Below are positions 60,551-64,000 of a stretch of DNA of 64,000 nt, one piece after another. The notes beneath the pieces are model-generated. The model was not told the DNA's origin and made no database searches. It saw only the letters and a list, made by a program, of their open reading frames with translations. The stretch's first letter is position 1. The number at the start of each line of letters is the position of its first letter. This stretch comes from Stenotrophomonas rhizophila (GTDB taxonomy: Bacteria > Pseudomonadota > Gammaproteobacteria > Xanthomonadales > Xanthomonadaceae), in the NCBI RefSeq assembly GCF_007667275.1, contig NZ_VDQT01000002.1:124001-188000 (forward strand). The letters are read 5' to 3'. The position numbers and the translations under genes were made by a program.

Positions 60551-62440
60551 TCAGGCCACCCGGCTGCGCCGTGCGCGCTCCAGGTGCACCAGCAGCAGCG
60601 AGATCGCGGCCGGAGTCATGCCGGGGATACGCTGGGCCTGGCCGATGGTCTGCGGGCGCACCCGCTCCAGCTTCTGCTGCACTTCGGCCGACAGCCCGCG
60701 CACGCTGGCGTAGTCGAACGCGGCATCGATGGCGGTGTTCTCGTGGCGCTGCTGGCGCTCGATCTCGTCGCGCTGGCGGTCCAGGTAGCCGGCGTACTTG
60801 ACCCCGATCTCGACCTGCTCGGCCACCTTGGCATCGGCCACGCCCGGACCCAGCGAAGCCACCTGCATGAGCTTGGCGTAATCCAGCTCCGGGCGCTTGA
60901 TCAGGTCCAGCACATTGGTTTCGCGGCTGACCGCCACGCCCAGCGCGGCTTCCACTTCGCGGCCCAGCGCATTGGCCGGGGTCGCCCACAGCGCACGCAG
61001 GCGCGCCGATTCCCGTGCCACCGCCTCCTGCTTGGCCTGGAAGGCTGCCCAGCGCCGGTCGTCGACCACGCCCAGCTCACGGCCGATCCCGGTCAGGCGC
61101 ACGTCGGCGTTGTCCTCGCGCAGCTGCAGCCGGTATTCGGCGCGGCTGGTGAACATGCGGTACGGCTCGGTGGTGCCGTGGGTGATCAGGTCATCGACCA
61201 GCACGCCCAGGTAGGCCTCGTCGCGGCGCGGGCACCAGCCCGCCTCATCGCGCACGCGGCGGGCGGCGTTGAGCCCGGCCAGCAGGCCCTGTGCCGCGGC
61301 TTCTTCATAGCCGGTGGTGCCGTTGATCTGGCCGGCGAAGAACAGCCCCGACACCGTCTTGGTCTCCAGCGTGTTGTTCAACCCGCGCGGATCGAAGAAG
61401 TCGTACTCGATGGCATAGCCCGGCCGCGTGATGTGCGCGTTCTCGAAGCCCCGGATGCTGCGCACCAGCGCCAGCTGCACGTCGAACGGCAGCGAGGTGG
61501 AAATGCCGTTGGGGTAGATCTCCACCACGTCCAACCCTTCGGGCTCGACGAAGATCTGGTGGCTGGCCTTTTCCGCAAAACGGACCACCTTGTCTTCGAT
61601 GGACGGGCAGTAGCGCGGGCCGATGCCCTCGATCTGGCCGCTGTACAGCGGCGAGCGGTGCAGGGCGCTGCGGATGATCTCGTGGGTGTGTTCGCTGGTG
61701 TGGGTGATCCAGCAGCTCACCTGCGGCGGGTGCTCGTCGACGCTGCCCAGGAACGACATCACCGGGCGCGGATCGTCGCCGGGCTGCTCCTCCATCACGC
61801 TGTAATCCAGCGAACGGCCGTCGATGCGCGGCGGGGTGCCGGTCTTGAGCCGGTCGATCGCGAACGGACGCTCGCGCAGGCGCGCGGCCAGCGTGGTGGC
61901 CGGCGGGTCGCCCATGCGGCCGGCAGCGTACTGGGTCTGGCCGACATGGATCTTACCGGCCAGGAAGGTGCCGGCGGTCAGCACCACTGCCGGGGCATTG
62001 AACTGCAGCCCGGTCTGGGTGATGACGCCACGCACCGCATCGCCGTCGATGACCAGGTCATCCACGGCGGCCTGGAACACGGTCAGGTTCGCCTGCGCCT
62101 CGACCATGCCGCGGATGGCCATGCGGTACAGGTTGCGGTCGGCCTGGCAGCGGGTGGCGCGCACGGCCGGTCCCTTGGAGGCATTGAGGGTGCGCCACTG
62201 GATGCCGGCGCGGTCGGCGGCATGCGCCATGGCGCCGCCCAGCGCGTCGATCTCCTTGACCAGGTGGCCCTTGCCGATCCCGCCGATGGCCGGATTGCAG
62301 CTCATCGCGCCGATGGTCTCGACGTTGTGGGTCAGCAGCAGGGTACGCACGCCGCTACGGGCTGCGGCCAGCGCGGCTTCAGTGCCGGCATGGCCGCCGC
62401 CGATCACGATGACGTCGTAGCCGTAGAAAGAATCGGTCAT
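60551..62440 (-). CDS. mnmG: tRNA uridine-5-carboxymethylaminomethyl modification enzyme MnmG
   Basis: 629 residues. FAD motif [32 protein letters not shown]-like core [16 protein letters not shown], and [20 protein letters not shown]. Works with MnmE to modify U34 of tRNAs. The start is the Rossmann start; 43 codons upstream are open but look unrelated. Confidence 0.95.
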   Translation of the reverse strand: MTDSFYGYDVIVIGGGHAGTEAALAAARSGVRTLLLTHNVETIGAMSCNPAIGGIGKGHLVKEIDALGGAMAHAADRAGIQWRTLNASKGPAVRATRCQADRNLYRMAIRGMVEAQANLTVFQAAVDDLVIDGDAVRGVITQTGLQFNAPAVVLTAGTFLAGKIHVGQTQYAAGRMGDPPATTLAARLRERPFAIDRLKTGTPPRIDGRSLDYSVMEEQPGDDPRPVMSFLGSVDEHPPQVSCWITHTSEHTHEIIRSALHRSPLYSGQIEGIGPRYCPSIEDKVVRFAEKASHQIFVEPEGLDVVEIYPNGISTSLPFDVQLALVRSIRGFENAHITRPGYAIEYDFFDPRGLNNTLETKTVSGLFFAGQINGTTGYEEAAAQGLLAGLNAARRVRDEAGWCPRRDEAYLGVLVDDLITHGTTEPYRMFTSRAEYRLQLREDNADVRLTGIGRELGVVDDRRWAAFQAKQEAVARESARLRALWATPANALGREVEAALGVAVSRETNVLDLIKRPELDYAKLMQVASLGPGVADAKVAEQVEIGVKYAGYLDRQRDEIERQQRHENTAIDAAFDYASVRGLSAEVQQKLERVRPQTIGQAQRIPGMTPAAISLLLVHLERARRSRVA

Positions 62441-62570
62441 GGGGGTGCTCTGGGCAGGGCCGGAACGGCCCGGATCAGCCCTGGGACAGGGCGCGGTGGA
62501 CAATTTTAGCGCCGTTCGCGCCGTTTCCCTGAATGGGGGCATGCAAAAAAAATCGCGATTGCCCCTCAAG

Positions 62571-62587
62571 TTGGCACGTTATCTGCA
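62571..62587 (+). promoter_or_regulatory. Near-consensus sigma-54 promoter
   Basis: TTGGCACGTTATCTGCA matches the sigma-54 consensus TTGGCACG-N4-TTGCA with one mismatch. The GG and GC elements are 10 bases apart, as required. No CDS lies downstream on this strand; a hairpin terminator follows about 110 bases on. Confidence 0.75.
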
Positions 62588-62596
62588 GATAACCCA

Positions 62597-62721
62597 ATAG
62601 CACCCAGGATGGCAGGCGCCGTGAGGCGTTACGGATCGGAATTGGAACAGGGGCCGATCCATGTGCATCCCGGGGAAGCAGAAGGGCCGGCAGTCGGGGG
62701 ACTGTCGGCCCTGTTTTTTTT
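62597..62721 (+). ncRNA. Putative sigma-54-dependent small RNA, about 125 nt
   Basis: Predicted from a sigma-54 promoter at 62571-62587 and a strong terminator at 62684-62721. The start near 62597 is set by the usual distance from the -12 element. No ORF with a ribosome-binding site is inside. Contains GGA-rich stretches (CGGATCGGAATTGGAACAGG) that may bind CsrA/RsmA. An inference: no homolog known to me. Confidence 0.55.
62684..62721 (+). terminator. Rho-independent terminator (sRNA end)
   Basis: 12-bp stem GGGCCGGCAGTC / GACTGTCGGCCC with a GGGG loop and one G-U pair, followed by TG and T8. Confidence 0.92.
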
Positions 62722-62742
62722 GCCGCGCCTGCGCCCGCAAAC

Positions 62743-62769
62743 AAAAGGCCCCGCCATTGGCGGGGCCTT
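62743..62769 (-). terminator. Rho-independent terminator for the Gly/Tyr-rich lipoprotein
   Basis: 11-bp stem AAGGCCCCGCC / GGCGGGGCCTT with a three-base loop. On the minus strand it is followed by TTTTG, so it would end the lipoprotein transcript. Confidence 0.75.
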
Positions 62770-62788
62770 CTGCTTCAGAGGTGCCGAC

Positions 62789-62834
62789 ATCCGACAGGGC
62801 CGGAACAGGGGGGATCCAGATGTTCCTGTCGGAT
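62789..62834. repeat. Palindrome with 10-bp arms
   Basis: ATCCGACAGG at 62789 and CCTGTCGGAT at 62825, with inner arms GAACA / TGTTC. It contains GGAACAGGGG-GATCCA, a block also present in the putative sRNA (62644-62661). Confidence 0.6.
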
Positions 62835-62968
62835 ATCGACGTAGAGCTCAATGTGACGCCCCTTGTCGTTTTTGTCACTTTTCGACCGAGGCCGTCACTG
62901 CCTGCGTAGAGTGAACTGGCGGGCAGGTGAAAATCAAGCACCTTTTCGCCACAGAGTGTGCGCTGGTT

Positions 62969-63487
62969 CTACTTCTCCATCGTCCGCCAGGGCGAACCCG
63001 TACGCCGAGGCTGGGACGGGCGCGGCTGCGGGTTCGGACGCGCCTGCGGCGCGCTGATGGGACGTTGCGGTTGCGCCTGCTGCGGGCGCTCGGCACGCGG
63101 CGGGCGGCCCAGCGAATCCATGTTCCGCCACGGCGAACCGCCGTTGTACGGCGGGCGCGGACGGTCCGGCGGGCGTACCTGCCCACCATGGCCATGGCCA
63201 TTGCCGGGGCGCGGTGGCGGGCGATGGTTGTGCGGCGGGCGATAGTTCGGATACGGGCGGTAGATCGGATAGTTGTAACCACCGTAGCCGCCATAGCCGT
63301 AGTAGCCGCCGCCACCGTAGTAGCCGCTGCCATAGCCGTATGGATAGCCAGCCGGGTAGCGGTACTGCACCGACGGCGCGCCATGGTAGTAGCCGCTGCC
63401 ACCGCCACCGCCACCCACGTAATCGTAGGTCGCGCAACCGGACAGGGCCATCAACAGGCCGCCGGCAAACATCAAGCGCATCTTCAT
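62969..63487 (-). CDS. Gly/Tyr/Pro-rich lipoprotein
   Basis: 172 residues. Lipobox ALSGC (Cys18). The mature part is very low in complexity: Gly/Tyr repeats in residues 30-80, then Pro/Arg/Asn-rich tail ending in RTGSPWRTMEK. Possibly a cell-surface protein. Stop TAG and a terminator lie downstream. Confidence 0.75.
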   Translation of the reverse strand: MKMRLMFAGGLLMALSGCATYDYVGGGGGGSGYYHGAPSVQYRYPAGYPYGYGSGYYGGGGYYGYGGYGGYNYPIYRPYPNYRPPHNHRPPPRPGNGHGHGGQVRPPDRPRPPYNGGSPWRNMDSLGRPPRAERPQQAQPQRPISAPQARPNPQPRPSQPRRTGSPWRTMEK

Positions 63488-63634
63488 GAGTCGGGTCCCC
63501 CCAAGGGTAGGGTTCCAGCTTCAGGCTGGGGCATTGAATCGGCCCTTAACTCGGACCGAACCGGATGAACGGTTGCCATCGTCTCATGCGGGTTGAGAGC
63601 GGTAGGAATCGGAGGCTTACGTTAATCTTGTGTC

Positions 63635-64000
63635 ATGACCGATTCATCCCTGCCCTGCGTCGATGACCTGCTGGCCGCGGCCACGCGGATCGCCCCGCAC
63701 GCCAGCGTGACGCCGGTGCTGCAGTCGCACACCCTGGACGGGTTGAGCGGCGCGCAGCTTGCGTTCAAGGCCGAGCACCTGCAGCGCGGCGGCGCGTTCA
63801 AGTTCCGCGGCGCCTGCAATGCGGTGTGGGCCCTGCCGGAGGCGATTGCCGCACGCGGGGTGGTCACCCATTCCTCGGGCAACCACGGCGCCGCGTTGGC
63901 CCTCGCCGCGCGCACCCGAGGCATTGCCTGCCACGTGGTGGTGCCCGAAGGGGCGGTCGCCGCCAAGCTGGCCAACATCGAACGCCACGGCGCCACCCTG
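63635..64000 (+). CDS. PLP-dependent threonine/serine dehydratase or racemase (partial)
   Basis: The first 122 residues, cut by the end of the window. FKFRGACNAV holds the Lys that binds pyridoxal phosphate, and SSGNHGAALALAAR the phosphate-binding loop. Resembles threonine dehydratase or serine racemase. Start context weak: a GGAGG is 19 bases before the ATG, too far for certainty. Confidence 0.85.
   Translation, partial: MTDSSLPCVDDLLAAATRIAPHASVTPVLQSHTLDGLSGAQLAFKAEHLQRGGAFKFRGACNAVWALPEAIAARGVVTHSSGNHGAALALAARTRGIACHVVVPEGAVAAKLANIERHGATL

Overview
The window is chromosomal DNA from a high-GC gammaproteobacterium, most likely Stenotrophomonas or a close member of the Xanthomonadaceae. 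The strongest sign is the large number of short palindromic repeats that begin with GTAG (types GTAGAGCC.., GTAGTGCC.., GTAGGTA.., GTAGCGCC..). These match the SMAG type of REP element known from Stenotrophomonas maltophilia. Gene content fits: a two-gene ygiB/ygiC-like pair, a Mg-type HemB, a MoxR/DUF58/SpoIIM/RDD operon, and SymE. No rRNA, tRNA, prophage, insertion sequence or CRISPR array was seen.

Layout. 0.2-3.8 kb: a YcgL protein and a long ankyrin-repeat membrane protein. 3.8-11 kb: cation and Mg2+ transport (CPA2 antiporter, MgtE), an acyl-CoA ligase/acetyltransferase fusion and an alpha/beta hydrolase. 11-19.2 kb: aldo/keto reductases, an MFS exporter with a divergent LysR regulator, an Rrf2/flavoprotein pair, an exported methyltransferase and a pseudouridine synthase. 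19.4-25 kb: hrpB, tatD, an epimerase and panE. 25-28.3 kb: a lipoprotein, a YadGH-type ABC exporter and ferredoxin reductase. 28.4-30.5 kb: a small accessory island with an AAA ATPase, a small ORF, a SymE toxin-like gene and an overlapping gene that looks like a ribbon-helix-helix protein. 30.7-46.8 kb: peptidases, an ABC-2 exporter, a TonB-domain lipoprotein, bestrophin, hemB and aroE, among others. 46.9-53 kb: dinG, ilvD and the ygiB/ygiC pair. 53.1-59.9 kb: a six-gene minus-strand operon (RDD, SpoIIM, DUF4129, DUF4350, MoxR, DUF58) joined by stop/start overlaps. 60-64 kb: gamma carbonic anhydrase, mnmG, an intergenic region with a near-consensus sigma-54 promoter and an apparent small RNA, a Gly/Tyr-rich lipoprotein and the start of a PLP-dependent dehydratase.

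Three themes stand out. First, the SymE plus putative RHH pair with its divergent ATPase neighbour is the best candidate for an undescribed small system. Second, the 62.6 kb intergenic region looks like a sigma-54-driven small RNA ending in a strong terminator. Third, the GTAG repeats and a separate family of about 143 bp palindromic elements (four copies) are woven into gene ends. Four genes use the TAG of a GTAG repeat as their stop codon, one gene takes its last nine residues from a repeat, and one repeat lies in frame inside a coding sequence.
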